In this document: positions 1 through 5,478 of the stretch, piece by piece
Position numbering within the stretch: the first letter of the stretch is position 1
Layout: each line of letters opens with the position of its first letter
DNA from: Oscillospiraceae bacterium
Lineage (GTDB): Bacteria > Bacillota > Clostridia > Oscillospirales > Oscillospiraceae
Direction of reading: 5' to 3'
NCBI GenBank assembly: GCA_017405545.1
Contig: JAFRAF010000163.1
Location: forward strand, 1-7,471
DNA: 7,471 nucleotides
Translations under genes and position numbers: made by a program
The notes under the pieces: model-generated
What the model saw: the letters and a program-made list of their open reading frames with translations, nothing else
The model's database searches: none
Told to the model about the DNA's origin: nothing

Positions 1-468
1 CAGATGATATACGACCGGCTGGAGAGGGAGAAGCAGGCACCCATGTCCCAGCTGCTCATAAGCCCCTGCACTGTGGAGCTGAGCCCCGAGGACTGCGACG
101 TGCTGCTGGAGAATCTTAAGCTTCTGGCGGATTACGGCATACAGGCCGAGCACTTCGGCGGCAGGTCGGTGATAGTGCGCTCCGTACCCGCCGACATAGA
201 CAGGGAGGATATTCCCGCCGTCATCGACGACCTCTGCCAGCAGCTGAGGACCGGGGCCTCGGGCAGCGAGGAGGCCCGGCGTCAGAAGGTGCTGAGCACC
301 ATCGCCTGCAAGGCCGCCATAAAGGCAGGGAAGCTGTCCCAGCCCCGCGAGCTGAGGGTGATCGCCGAGGCGGTCCTGTCCGGACAGGTAAGCTTCTGTC
401 CCCACGGGCGGCCCGTGAGCATGGAGCTGAGCAAGGCCCAGCTTGACAGAAACTTTAAGAGGATGTAA
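1..468 (+). CDS. mutL: DNA mismatch repair protein MutL, C-terminal part (partial)
   Basis: Frame 1 is open from the first base to TAA at 466-468, giving the last 155 residues of MutL; the ATPase half lies outside the window. MutL couples MutS mismatch recognition to downstream strand processing. In bacteria without MutH its C-terminal dimerisation domain is itself a nicking endonuclease. Three endonuclease-type signatures are visible: ACKAAIKAG (codons from 304), CPHGRPV (397-417) and the terminal NFKRM. These correspond to the metal-site motifs of Bacillus-type MutL. The fourth, DQHAxxER, would lie just upstream of base 1; the first residues, QMIYDRLERE, look like the sequence that directly follows it. 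This therefore appears to be an endonuclease-proficient MutL rather than the E. coli type, which lacks CPHGRP. It precedes miaA by 68 bases, an order common in bacteria. Identification is from motifs and is confident; the left end is cut by the window. Confidence 0.95.
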   Translation, partial: QMIYDRLEREKQAPMSQLLISPCTVELSPEDCDVLLENLKLLADYGIQAEHFGGRSVIVRSVPADIDREDIPAVIDDLCQQLRTGASGSEEARRQKVLSTIACKAAIKAGKLSQPRELRVIAEAVLSGQVSFCPHGRPVSMELSKAQLDRNFKRM

Positions 469-471
469 AAT
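443..471 (+). promoter_or_regulatory. Candidate sigma-A promoter for miaA-hfq, overlapping the mutL stop
   Basis: TTGACA at 443-448 and TAAAAT at 466-471 are separated by exactly 17 bases. The -35 is a perfect match and the -10 matches five of six positions. The -35 lies in the last codons of mutL and the -10 begins on its TAA stop. The predicted start would be near 478, leaving an AT-rich leader of about 60 bases before miaA. The surrounding AT-richness contrasts with the GC-rich genes, which favours a real promoter. A second, weaker -10-like TATAAG sits at 489-494 without a good -35. This is a sequence match only. Confidence 0.6.
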
Positions 472-526
472 TATTCTTTAATGATTTGTATAAGACGAAT
501 TCATCGATTTAAAGCTTGATTTATAC

Positions 527-531
527 GGAGG
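527..531 (+). promoter_or_regulatory. Ribosome binding site that fixes the miaA start at 537
   Basis: GGAGG lies 5 bases before ATG 537. An earlier in-frame ATG at 516 would put this site inside the gene and add seven residues (MIYTEVS) ahead of the usual MiaA beginning, so 537 is preferred. Confidence 0.8.
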
Positions 532-536
532 TGTCT

Positions 537-1478
537 ATGCCGCCGAAGATTGCGGTGATAACCGGGCCCACCGCCACGGGCAAGACCGGGCTGGGCGTTC
601 GTCTGGCTCTGGAGCATGACGGGGAAGTCGTGGGCGCCGACTCCATGCAGATATACAGGGGCATGGACATTGGCACTGCCAAGCCCTCCCCGGAGGAGAT
701 GCGCGGCGTGCCCCACCACATGATAGACGTGGCTTCGCCCTTTGAGAGCTGGTCCGTGTCCAGATATGTGGAGCAGGCTTCGGAATGTGTGGACGACATA
801 CTCTCCAGAGGGAAGCTGCCCATAGTTGTGGGAGGTACGGGCCTGTGGATAGACTCCCTGCTGCGGGGGCTGAGCTTTGCCCCGCCCTCGGACCCCGGAC
901 TCAGGCGGAGCCTGGGGGATATGTACGACGAGTTGGGCGGCGAAAGGATGCTCGAGGAGCTGGCCGGCTTTGACCCGGGCAGCGCCGAAAGGCTCCACTC
1001 CAACGACAAAAAGCGCATAGTCAGGGCCTTTGAGGTCTGGCGGCTGACCGGCGTGAGCATACCGGAGCACGACGAGCTGTCCTGACAGCGTCCCCCCCGA
1101 TACGAGGGCTGCCGGATAATTCTGGATTTCCGGCGCAGGGAGGACCTGTACAGCCGCTGTGACAGACGGGTGGACGCCATGATGGAGCTTGGCCTTGAGG
1201 CCGAGGTGAGAGCCCTGCTGGACATGGGCCTGAGCGATGAGCACACAGCCATGCAGGCTATTGGATACAAGGAGCTGGCCCGGGCCATACTGGGCGGCGG
1301 GGACATAGCCGCCGCCGTGGAGGACATAAAGCGGGAGACCAGACGCTACGCCAAACGCCAGCTGAGCTGGCTGTCCAGGGACAGTCATGCCCTGCGCATA
1401 CGCTGGGAAAAAGAGCCCGATATGGATATGGGACTACATGCTTCGACAGATTTCCTTGCGAACAATGGTGTAATATAG
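537..1478 (+). pseudogene. miaA: tRNA dimethylallyltransferase MiaA, interrupted by in-frame TGA
   Basis: MiaA transfers a dimethylallyl group to A37 of tRNAs that read UNN codons, the first step of ms2i6A formation. From ATG 537 the P-loop GPTATGKT (residues 10-17), ADSMQIYRGMDIGTAKP (residues 34-50, with D35 the likely general base), VPHHMIDV and PIVVGGTGLWIDSLL are all present. At codon 183 (1083-1085) the frame meets TGA. The same frame then continues without gap as QRPPRYEGC, REDLYSRCDRRVDAMM, AMQAIGYKEL and RRYAKRQLSWLSRD to TAG at 1476-1478. The total of 313 codons matches the family's usual 300-315 residues, so a single substitution rather than an indel is the simplest reading. From memory of homologues the TGA falls on a Lys/Arg position after HDELS, so CGA to TGA is a likely origin. 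As written, translation stops at 182 residues and loses much of the substrate-binding half. TGA ends yggS, so general recoding is unlikely. A sequencing error or strain mixture remains possible. Confidence 0.85.
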
Positions 1479-1510
1479 CCGTACCGCGGTAAAGCGGAAA
1501 TAACACGGGC

Positions 1511-1537
1511 GGGCCCGGCGCTCCGGGAGACCGGCCC
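1511..1537 (+). other. GC-rich hairpin between miaA and hfq
   Basis: GGG 1511-1513 plus CCGG 1515-1518 can pair with CCGG 1531-1534 plus CCC 1535-1537, giving a seven-pair stem with one bulged C and a 12-base loop. No T-run follows, so it is not a standard terminator. The hfq ribosome binding site (AAGGA, 1543-1547) begins six bases later, so the stem could affect hfq translation or mRNA stability. This is an inference from pairing only. Confidence 0.3.
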
Positions 1538-1555
1538 AGAGAAAGGACGGCTATT

Positions 1556-1792
1556 ATGGCAAAGTCGATGAATTTACAGGACATGATACTCAATCAGGCG
1601 AGAAAGGCGTCCATGCCGCTGACGGTTTTCCTTGTGAACGGATTTCAGCTCAGAGGAGTCGCGGCGGGCTTTGACAGCTTCACCATGGTGCTGGACACCG
1701 ACGGGAAGCAGCAGCTCATATACAAACACGCCATCTCGACTATAGTTCCGGCCAGACCCATCCCCATTCAATGGGATGAGACCGAGGGATAG
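1556..1792 (+). CDS. hfq: RNA chaperone Hfq
   Basis: This 78-residue protein is a bacterial Sm-like protein that forms a hexameric ring and binds sRNAs and mRNAs. The Sm1 region reads [14 protein letters not shown], then [23 protein letters not shown] (residues 24-46); the Sm2 signature [12 protein letters not shown] lies at residues 54-65, with Y56, K57 and H58 in the proximal uridine-binding pocket. The rim patch that reads RRER in E. coli appears as R16-K17-A18-S19. This weaker basic rim is typical of Firmicutes Hfq. F25 replaces the distal-face Tyr of E. coli, again as in Bacillus. The C-terminal tail is short (about 13 residues after the Sm core). The ATG is preceded by AAGGA (1543-1547) with 8 bases spacing. 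It lies 77 bases after miaA, the widely conserved miaA-hfq order, and is probably transcribed with it from the promoter at 443-471. Identification is certain; its sRNA partners cannot be inferred. Confidence 0.97.
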   Translation: MAKSMNLQDMILNQARKASMPLTVFLVNGFQLRGVAAGFDSFTMVLDTDGKQQLIYKHAISTIVPARPIPIQWDETEG

Positions 1793-1812
1793 CCGGAGCC
1801 GCAGAAGGGCCG

Positions 1813-1876
1813 GGACAAGGTCCTTGACAAAAAGCTTTTTACCCCGGACCGGCTTGAAGGCATTTGGAGCCCGGTC
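1813..1876 (+). other. Leader with alternative hairpins between hfq and the HlyD-like gene
   Basis: The 131-base gap holds three pairings that compete for the same bases. GGAC 1813-1816 can pair with GTCC 1820-1823; GGTCC 1819-1823 with GGACC 1846-1850; GACCGG 1847-1852 with CCGGTC 1871-1876. The perfect 12-base palindrome AAAAAGCTTTTT sits at 1829-1840 inside the second pairing. TTGACA at 1824-1829 looks like a -35 but no -10 lies at a suitable distance. The arrangement could be an attenuator or only an untidy intergenic region; no known riboswitch is recognised. Confidence 0.25.
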
Positions 1877-1913
1877 GGAAACGGGGCCGCCCTTTCAGGC
1901 GGGCTGAGTATTT

Positions 1914-1918
1914 GGAGG
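1914..1918 (+). promoter_or_regulatory. Ribosome binding site that fixes the HlyD-like gene start at 1924
   Basis: GGAGG lies 5 bases before ATG 1924. The frame also opens from TTG at 1864, but that would add 20 charged residues before the membrane segment and lacks a comparable site, so ATG 1924 is chosen. Confidence 0.8.
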
Positions 1919-1923
1919 TTCAG

Positions 1924-3105
1924 ATGCGCCGCAGTGATTTTTGGCTCAAGCTCTGCATGGGCTTTGTTTTTGCCGCCATTGTGATATACATAGCGTACTC
2001 GTTTTACGACGCGAAGAAAGACCCCCTCTACACCACTCTGGCCACCAATGTGGCGCTGGAGGACAGCGTCAGCACTGCCGGATGGGCGGTGAGGGACGAG
2101 ACTGTGCTGGAGTCCGACGGGGGCTATGTATATGTCAACACAGACGACGGCATAAAGGTCGGCGCCGGACAGGCCGTGGCTACACAGTACATGTCCTCCC
2201 ACGCCCTGAGCAGGGCCAAGGAGCTGTACGAGCTGCAGCTGGAGGCGGCTGCTCTGCAGAATATCCACATCTCCGGCCGCGGGGACGTTATGGAAAACGT
2301 GCGCAAGTACGCCTACGCCATAGGCTCCGGCGACCTGAGCAACATGGAGGCAGTCAGCTTCAATCTGGAGTCCGCGGTGTTCAACACGACCACCTATACG
2401 GATGAGGAGCGGCACAATGAGCTTGAGCGGGTGAACGAGCGCATCTCGGTGCTGGAGGCCAACTCCGCCGAGGACACTGTGGATATAGTCGCGCCCCTGG
2501 GCGGAGTATTCTCCTCTGCACTGGACGGCTTTGAGGACGTCACCATTGAGGACGTGAAGGGCCTCCCTCTGGAAAAGCTGCGCAGCCTGTTCGGGCAGGA
2601 GAGACAGGTCAAAAAGGCGGCCATAGGCAAGCTGGTGACAAATGTGAAGTGGTACTATGTCACGGTGATGAGCCCCGATGACGCCCGGAAGCTGACCGAG
2701 GCCGGCAGCAAAGGCAAGGTCACCATGCGCTTCTCCAAGACATGGAGCGGCGAAGTGCAGGCGAAGGTGGTGGACATCGGCCCCGAGCAGAACGGAAGGT
2801 GCACGGTAATACTCTCCTGCGACACCAATCTGGTGGACACTCTGGCCATACGGGAGATGTCGGCGGAGGTGCTGTTCAACAGCGTGGAGGGCATAAGGGT
2901 GCCCATGGAGGCCGTGCATCTGGATGAGAACGGGGACAGCTATGTGTTCATATTCGCCGGTCTGCAGGCCCAGAAGGCATATGTGGATATAATCGGCGAG
3001 AACGACGATTACTATATCGTTGACGAGGACAAGTCCGAGCTGAGGCTGGGTACCGAGATCATCGTCAAAGGTGAGGGCCTGTATGAGGGCAAGGTAATAA
3101 GATAG
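1924..3105 (+). CDS. Membrane-anchored HlyD-like adaptor protein of unknown role
   Basis: This 393-residue protein resembles the membrane-fusion (HlyD) family of envelope adaptors. A short basic N-terminus (MRRSDFWLK) precedes one membrane segment at about residues 8-27. The first half of a barrel-sandwich/lipoyl-like domain follows, with VRDE at 56-59 and DGIKVGAGQAVA at 75-86. Helical, coiled-coil-like stretches lie at about 91-113 and 158-180. The returning half has IVAPLGG at 188-194 and DGFE at 201-204, followed by a beta-rich C-terminal region from about residue 235. The topology would be one anchor with the bulk outside the cell. HlyD proteins usually work with an ABC or RND permease, but none is encoded here; neighbours are hfq and yggS, then sepF and divIVA. 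I recall similar genes annotated as HlyD-family adaptors next to yggS and sepF in other Clostridia, which suggests an envelope or division role rather than export. That link is an inference. No signal-peptidase or lipoprotein site is seen. Confidence 0.8.
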   Translation: MRRSDFWLKLCMGFVFAAIVIYIAYSFYDAKKDPLYTTLATNVALEDSVSTAGWAVRDETVLESDGGYVYVNTDDGIKVGAGQAVATQYMSSHALSRAKELYELQLEAAALQNIHISGRGDVMENVRKYAYAIGSGDLSNMEAVSFNLESAVFNTTTYTDEERHNELERVNERISVLEANSAEDTVDIVAPLGGVFSSALDGFEDVTIEDVKGLPLEKLRSLFGQERQVKKAAIGKLVTNVKWYYVTVMSPDDARKLTEAGSKGKVTMRFSKTWSGEVQAKVVDIGPEQNGRCTVILSCDTNLVDTLAIREMSAEVLFNSVEGIRVPMEAVHLDENGDSYVFIFAGLQAQKAYVDIIGENDDYYIVDEDKSELRLGTEIIVKGEGLYEGKVIR

Positions 3106-3106
3106 G

Positions 3107-3187
3107 CGCGCAGACGGGCGTCAAAGACAGTGTGCGCGGCTGTGAGTGCAACGGGTTACGGGCGCTGGTCGCACGCCCGTCACGGGG
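3107..3187 (+). other. Structured leader of yggS with competing helices
   Basis: The 90-base gap before yggS is dense in complementary segments. CGCGCA 3107-3112 can pair with TGCGCG 3133-3138. The arm CGCCCGT at 3174-3180 has two possible partners: ACGGGCG at 3158-3164 (seven pairs, nine-base loop) and GACGGGCG at 3113-3120 (eight pairs when C3181 is included). CCCG 3176-3179 can instead pair with CGGG 3183-3186, which would hide the only reasonable Shine-Dalgarno-like stretch, GGGGA at 3184-3188. Pairing of the long arm would release it. No known riboswitch class is recognised; regulation is an inference. Confidence 0.3.
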
Positions 3188-3195
3188 AACAAGGT

Positions 3196-3906
3196 ATGAG
3201 CTCTGTTGAAGAAAACGCGAAAAGAGTTATAGAGGCCTGCGCGGAGGCGGCTGTGCGCTCCGGCAGGAGTGCGGAGGATGTGACCCTTGTGGCCGCATCG
3301 AAGATGAACCCGGCTGAAAATATCAGACGGGCCGCCGCCGCGGGCATAAAGGTGTTCGGCGAGAACCGGGTGCAGGAGATGAAGGAGAAGCTGGCCGCCG
3401 GCGCCTACGAGGGGCTGAGCCTGCACATGATAGGCCACCTTCAGACCAACAAGGTGAAGGACGTGGTCGGCAGTTGCGAGCTGATACACTCCGTGGATTC
3501 CGAAAAGCTCATGGGCAGGCTGTCCGACAGGGCCCTCGAGATAGGCGTGTGCCAGCCCATTCTGCTGGAGGTCAACGTGGGCGGAGAGCTCTCCAAATCC
3601 GGAGTGGAGCCCGCTGCCCTGGATGAACTTTGCGCTAAAGCGGGCGATTACCCCGGCATAAAGGTCATGGGACTTATGGCTATACCCCCTGTAGAGCAGA
3701 ATATTTCAAAAACTTTGCATTATTTTGAGATAATGCGGAAGCTTTTTATTGACATGAGCGGAAAAAAATACGATAATACTGATATATATGTCTTGTCCAT
3801 GGGGATGAGCGCTGATTATCAGGAGGCGATACTGGCCGGGGCCAATATGGTTCGGGTCGGCACTGCTATATTCGGGGCCAGGAACTACGGCGCCGGAAGG
3901 GCCTGA
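3196..3906 (+). CDS. yggS: YggS/YlmE-family pyridoxal phosphate homeostasis protein
   Basis: This 236-residue protein belongs to the PLPBP family (YggS in E. coli, YlmE in Bacillus, PROSC in humans). It binds PLP on a TIM-barrel fold resembling the alanine racemase N-terminal domain and buffers cellular B6 without known catalysis. The PLP lysine is K36 in VAASKMNPA. Other signatures are FGENRVQEM, HMIGHLQTNKVK, LLEVNVGGELSKSGV, GLMAIPP, LSMGMSADYQEAI and MVRVGTAIFGARNY, so the family core is complete. ATG 3196 gives the family's usual N-terminus; an upstream GTG at 3130 would add an unlikely 22 residues. The ribosome binding site is weak (GGGGA at 3184-3188, seven bases away). Bases 3701-3800 are only 28% GC by hand count against 57% and 62% in the hundred bases on either side, yet the protein stays family-like through it. 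The gene ends with TGA, evidence that TGA is a stop here. yggS upstream of sepF is a conserved Gram-positive arrangement. Confidence 0.95.
   Translation: MSSVEENAKRVIEACAEAAVRSGRSAEDVTLVAASKMNPAENIRRAAAAGIKVFGENRVQEMKEKLAAGAYEGLSLHMIGHLQTNKVKDVVGSCELIHSVDSEKLMGRLSDRALEIGVCQPILLEVNVGGELSKSGVEPAALDELCAKAGDYPGIKVMGLMAIPPVEQNISKTLHYFEIMRKLFIDMSGKKYDNTDIYVLSMGMSADYQEAILAGANMVRVGTAIFGARNYGAGRA
3749..3777 (+). promoter_or_regulatory. Candidate sigma-A promoter inside yggS, likely for sepF-divIVA
   Basis: TTGACA at 3749-3754 is followed after exactly 17 bases by GATAAT at 3772-3777: a perfect -35, optimal spacing and five of six -10 positions. It sits in a strongly AT-rich stretch of otherwise GC-rich coding DNA. 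The predicted start near 3784 would give sepF a leader of about 325 bases that includes the last third-of-a-kilobase minus the coding tail of yggS and the whole 203-base gap. It points towards sepF and divIVA. I found no better promoter in the gap itself. This is a sequence match only. Confidence 0.55.
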
Positions 3907-4109
3907 TTGAGGCGCCGTGAGAGAGGACGGACACTTGACGCGGGACGGAGAGCAGATGGATTTATCCCGCATACCGATTCATTTTTGATACCCGGCGGCC
4001 CGGGCTGAGCGGCATCGCTTCCGGCCGCGGGCAGACAGTGTAATTTAACCGGGCGGAGCGACCATCCGCCGGAAAGCGAAATACGATAAAGACGAATGGG
4101 AGGTTTACA
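3907..4109 (+). other. 203-base gap between yggS and sepF; GC-rich inverted repeats only
   Basis: No convincing gene is present: the only ATG-led frame noted (3956) ends after ten codons and lacks a good ribosome binding site. CCCGG 3991-3995 can pair with CCGGG 4000-4004, and GGCGGA 4052-4057 with TCCGCC 4065-4070 across a seven-base loop; neither is followed by a T-run. TTGACG at 3935-3940 has no matching -10, and TAATTT at 4041-4046 has no good -35. The sepF site GGGAGG at 4098-4103 is clear. In many Firmicutes ylmG would lie after sepF, and nothing like it is found here either. Confidence 0.5.
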
Positions 4110-4589
4110 ATGGGATTATTTGGTGAGATAAAAAAGCTGGCGCGTCCCTATGATGACGATTTAGACGACGATTACGAGGACTATAACCCGAAATCGGCGG
4201 AGAAGATACCGGTGGCGCCGCAGCAGTCCGCGCCCTTCAGACAGGCGTCCCCCTTCAGCTCCGGATATGATGACAAGTCCAGCGGGAACAAGGTGGTAAA
4301 TATCCACGCCACGACCCAGCTGCAGGTTGTGCTTGTAAAGCCCGACCGCTTTGAGAGCGCGGCTGAGATAGCGGATCATCTCAGAGAGAAGCGTACAGTG
4401 GTCCTCAATCTGGAGCAGACCGATAAAGAGGTCTCCCGCAGACTGGTGGACTTCCTCAGCGGCGTCGCCTATGCCCAGGACGGCAAGATAAAGAAGGTCG
4501 CGGTCAGCACCTACATAATCACGCCGTACAACGTGGATCTCCTCGGAGATCTTATAGACGAGCTTGAAAACAACGGCCTGTATTTCTAA
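4110..4589 (+). CDS. sepF: Cell division protein SepF
   Basis: SepF binds FtsZ, bundles or arranges its filaments and tethers the Z-ring to the membrane through an N-terminal amphipathic helix. The 159 residues show the expected three parts. MGLFGEIKKLARP (1-13) is a plausible membrane-targeting helix. Residues 14-60 form an acidic then Ser/Pro/Gln-rich flexible linker. The SepF core runs from about 64 to 159 and contains LQVVLVKP (71-78), IADHLREKRTVVLNLEQTD (87-105), RRLVDFLSGVAYA (110-122) and STYIITPYNVDLLGD (133-147). G118 in DFLSG corresponds to the glycine reported to be important for SepF ring polymerisation in Bacillus, by my alignment. GGGAGG at 4098-4103 lies 6 bases before ATG 4110, a strong site. 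divIVA follows after 39 bases and is probably co-transcribed. The likely promoter is the one inside yggS. No FtsA or FtsZ gene lies in the window. Confidence 0.97.
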   Translation: MGLFGEIKKLARPYDDDLDDDYEDYNPKSAEKIPVAPQQSAPFRQASPFSSGYDDKSSGNKVVNIHATTQLQVVLVKPDRFESAAEIADHLREKRTVVLNLEQTDKEVSRRLVDFLSGVAYAQDGKIKKVAVSTYIITPYNVDLLGDLIDELENNGLYF

Positions 4590-4628
4590 TGGCCGTCTGC
4601 ATGCAACGATAAAAGGAGTGGGATAACT

Positions 4629-5468
4629 GTGCTTACGCCTCAGGATATACAAAACAAAGAATTTGGAAAAGCGGTGTTCGGCGGATATGACATGGCCGCT
4701 GTGGATGACTTTCTTGAAGAGCTGACGGAGGACTACGCCAATCTCTATAAGGAGACGGCCATACTCAAGGGCAAGATCAAGGTCCTTGTGGACAAGGTGG
4801 AGGAGTACCGCTCTACCGAGGACGCCATGCGCATGGCCCTGCTGACCGCCCAGAAGATGGCCTCGGAGATACAGGACGAGTCCAATAAGAAGGCGTCCAA
4901 TATCATTTCGGAGGCGGAAGAGAAGGCCTCTGCCATGGTGACCCAGACAGAGAGCGCCCTTTCAGAGCGGATGGGTCAGATAACCGGCGACATAAAGCAG
5001 GAGGAGCTGCGCCTGGCCATAGCCAAGGAGCGCACCGCCGCCTATATAGAGGCCAGCAAAAAGCTGCTGAGCAAGCACGCCGATTTCATTGAGGAGCTGG
5101 ACAATTTCAAGGTCGAGCTGCCCGATATGCCTGCACCCACAAAGACCGCCGTCAACGTAGTTGTCCCCGTGGTGCAGGAGGAGGCGGCTGAGCCGGAGGC
5201 CGAGCCCGCAGCTGAGCCCAAGGGAGACGCCGCCCTGGAGACCGCCAAGGAGATTGACGCCTTTGTCAGCAATATGCTCAAGGACGACCCGGAACCCGAG
5301 AAGGCCGAGGGCGAGGAGGCTGAATCCGGCGACGAGGCGGAGCCCACCCGCAGGTTCAGGTCAAAGGACGACGGAGATATAGACTGGGATGACGAGGGGG
5401 AGCCCACATCACCCAAGCCGAAGTTCGACTTCTCGGACCTGAGGTTCGGCGCGAATTACAAGGAGTAA
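4629..5468 (+). CDS. divIVA: DivIVA-family polar/septal scaffold protein, GTG start
   Basis: DivIVA senses negatively curved membrane at septa and poles and recruits partners. The N-terminal lipid-binding domain is unmistakable: LTPQDIQNKEFGKAVFGGYD, then VDDFLEELTEDY (25-36). F17 matches the membrane-inserting Phe of Bacillus DivIVA, but the neighbouring Arg is Gly here. Coiled coil occupies roughly residues 30-165. The tail (from about 184) is Glu/Asp/Pro/Ala-rich and low in complexity, with an embedded helix-like TAKEIDAFVSNMLK (205-218) and a distinct end, FDFSDLRFG at 266-274. At 279 residues it is longer than Bacillus DivIVA (about 164), the excess being the tail. The start is GTG 4629, because it gives the exact family N-terminus and is preceded by AAGGAG (4613-4618); no alternative ATG precedes the conserved block. 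It lies 39 bases after sepF; ylmG and ylmH, commonly found between these two genes, are absent. ileS follows, as in Bacillus. Confidence 0.96.
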   Translation: MLTPQDIQNKEFGKAVFGGYDMAAVDDFLEELTEDYANLYKETAILKGKIKVLVDKVEEYRSTEDAMRMALLTAQKMASEIQDESNKKASNIISEAEEKASAMVTQTESALSERMGQITGDIKQEELRLAIAKERTAAYIEASKKLLSKHADFIEELDNFKVELPDMPAPTKTAVNVVVPVVQEEAAEPEAEPAAEPKGDAALETAKEIDAFVSNMLKDDPEPEKAEGEEAESGDEAEPTRRFRSKDDGDIDWDDEGEPTSPKPKFDFSDLRFGANYKE

Positions 5469-5478
5469 TCCAATATAT

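Noticed and set aside
497..517. EcoRI, ClaI, DraI and HindIII sites packed into 21 bases, like a cloning linker
   Set aside because: The flanking mutL and miaA are continuous and in natural order, and the sequence lies in an AT-rich leader where such palindromes arise easily. No vector sequence is seen. A coincidence is more likely.
1083..1085. TGA in miaA read as selenocysteine or as Trp under a changed code
   Set aside because: MiaA is not a known selenoprotein and the position is not a catalytic Cys. yggS ends naturally at TGA and no other gene here has an internal TGA.
501..1388. - strand frames of 295 and 268 codons opposite miaA
   Set aside because: They overlap unmistakable MiaA signatures on the + strand. 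The disruption of miaA does not make these antisense frames likely genes.
1170..1478. Independent small gene of 102 codons starting at ATG 1170
   Set aside because: It is simply the C-terminal part of MiaA in the same frame. No good ribosome binding site precedes it, though weak restart after the TGA cannot be excluded.
1824..1829. TTGACA upstream of the HlyD-like gene as a promoter
   Set aside because: No -10-like hexamer lies 15-19 bases downstream; the expected position is GC-rich (around GACCGG).
1768..2919. Long open frame on the - strand (383 codons) opposite the HlyD-like gene
   Set aside because: It is a shadow produced by GC-rich codon use. The + strand product has a membrane segment and domain signatures, and the - strand product resembles nothing I recognise.
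3956..3988. Ten-codon ATG frame in the yggS-sepF gap
   Set aside because: Too short, no proper ribosome binding site and no supporting pattern.
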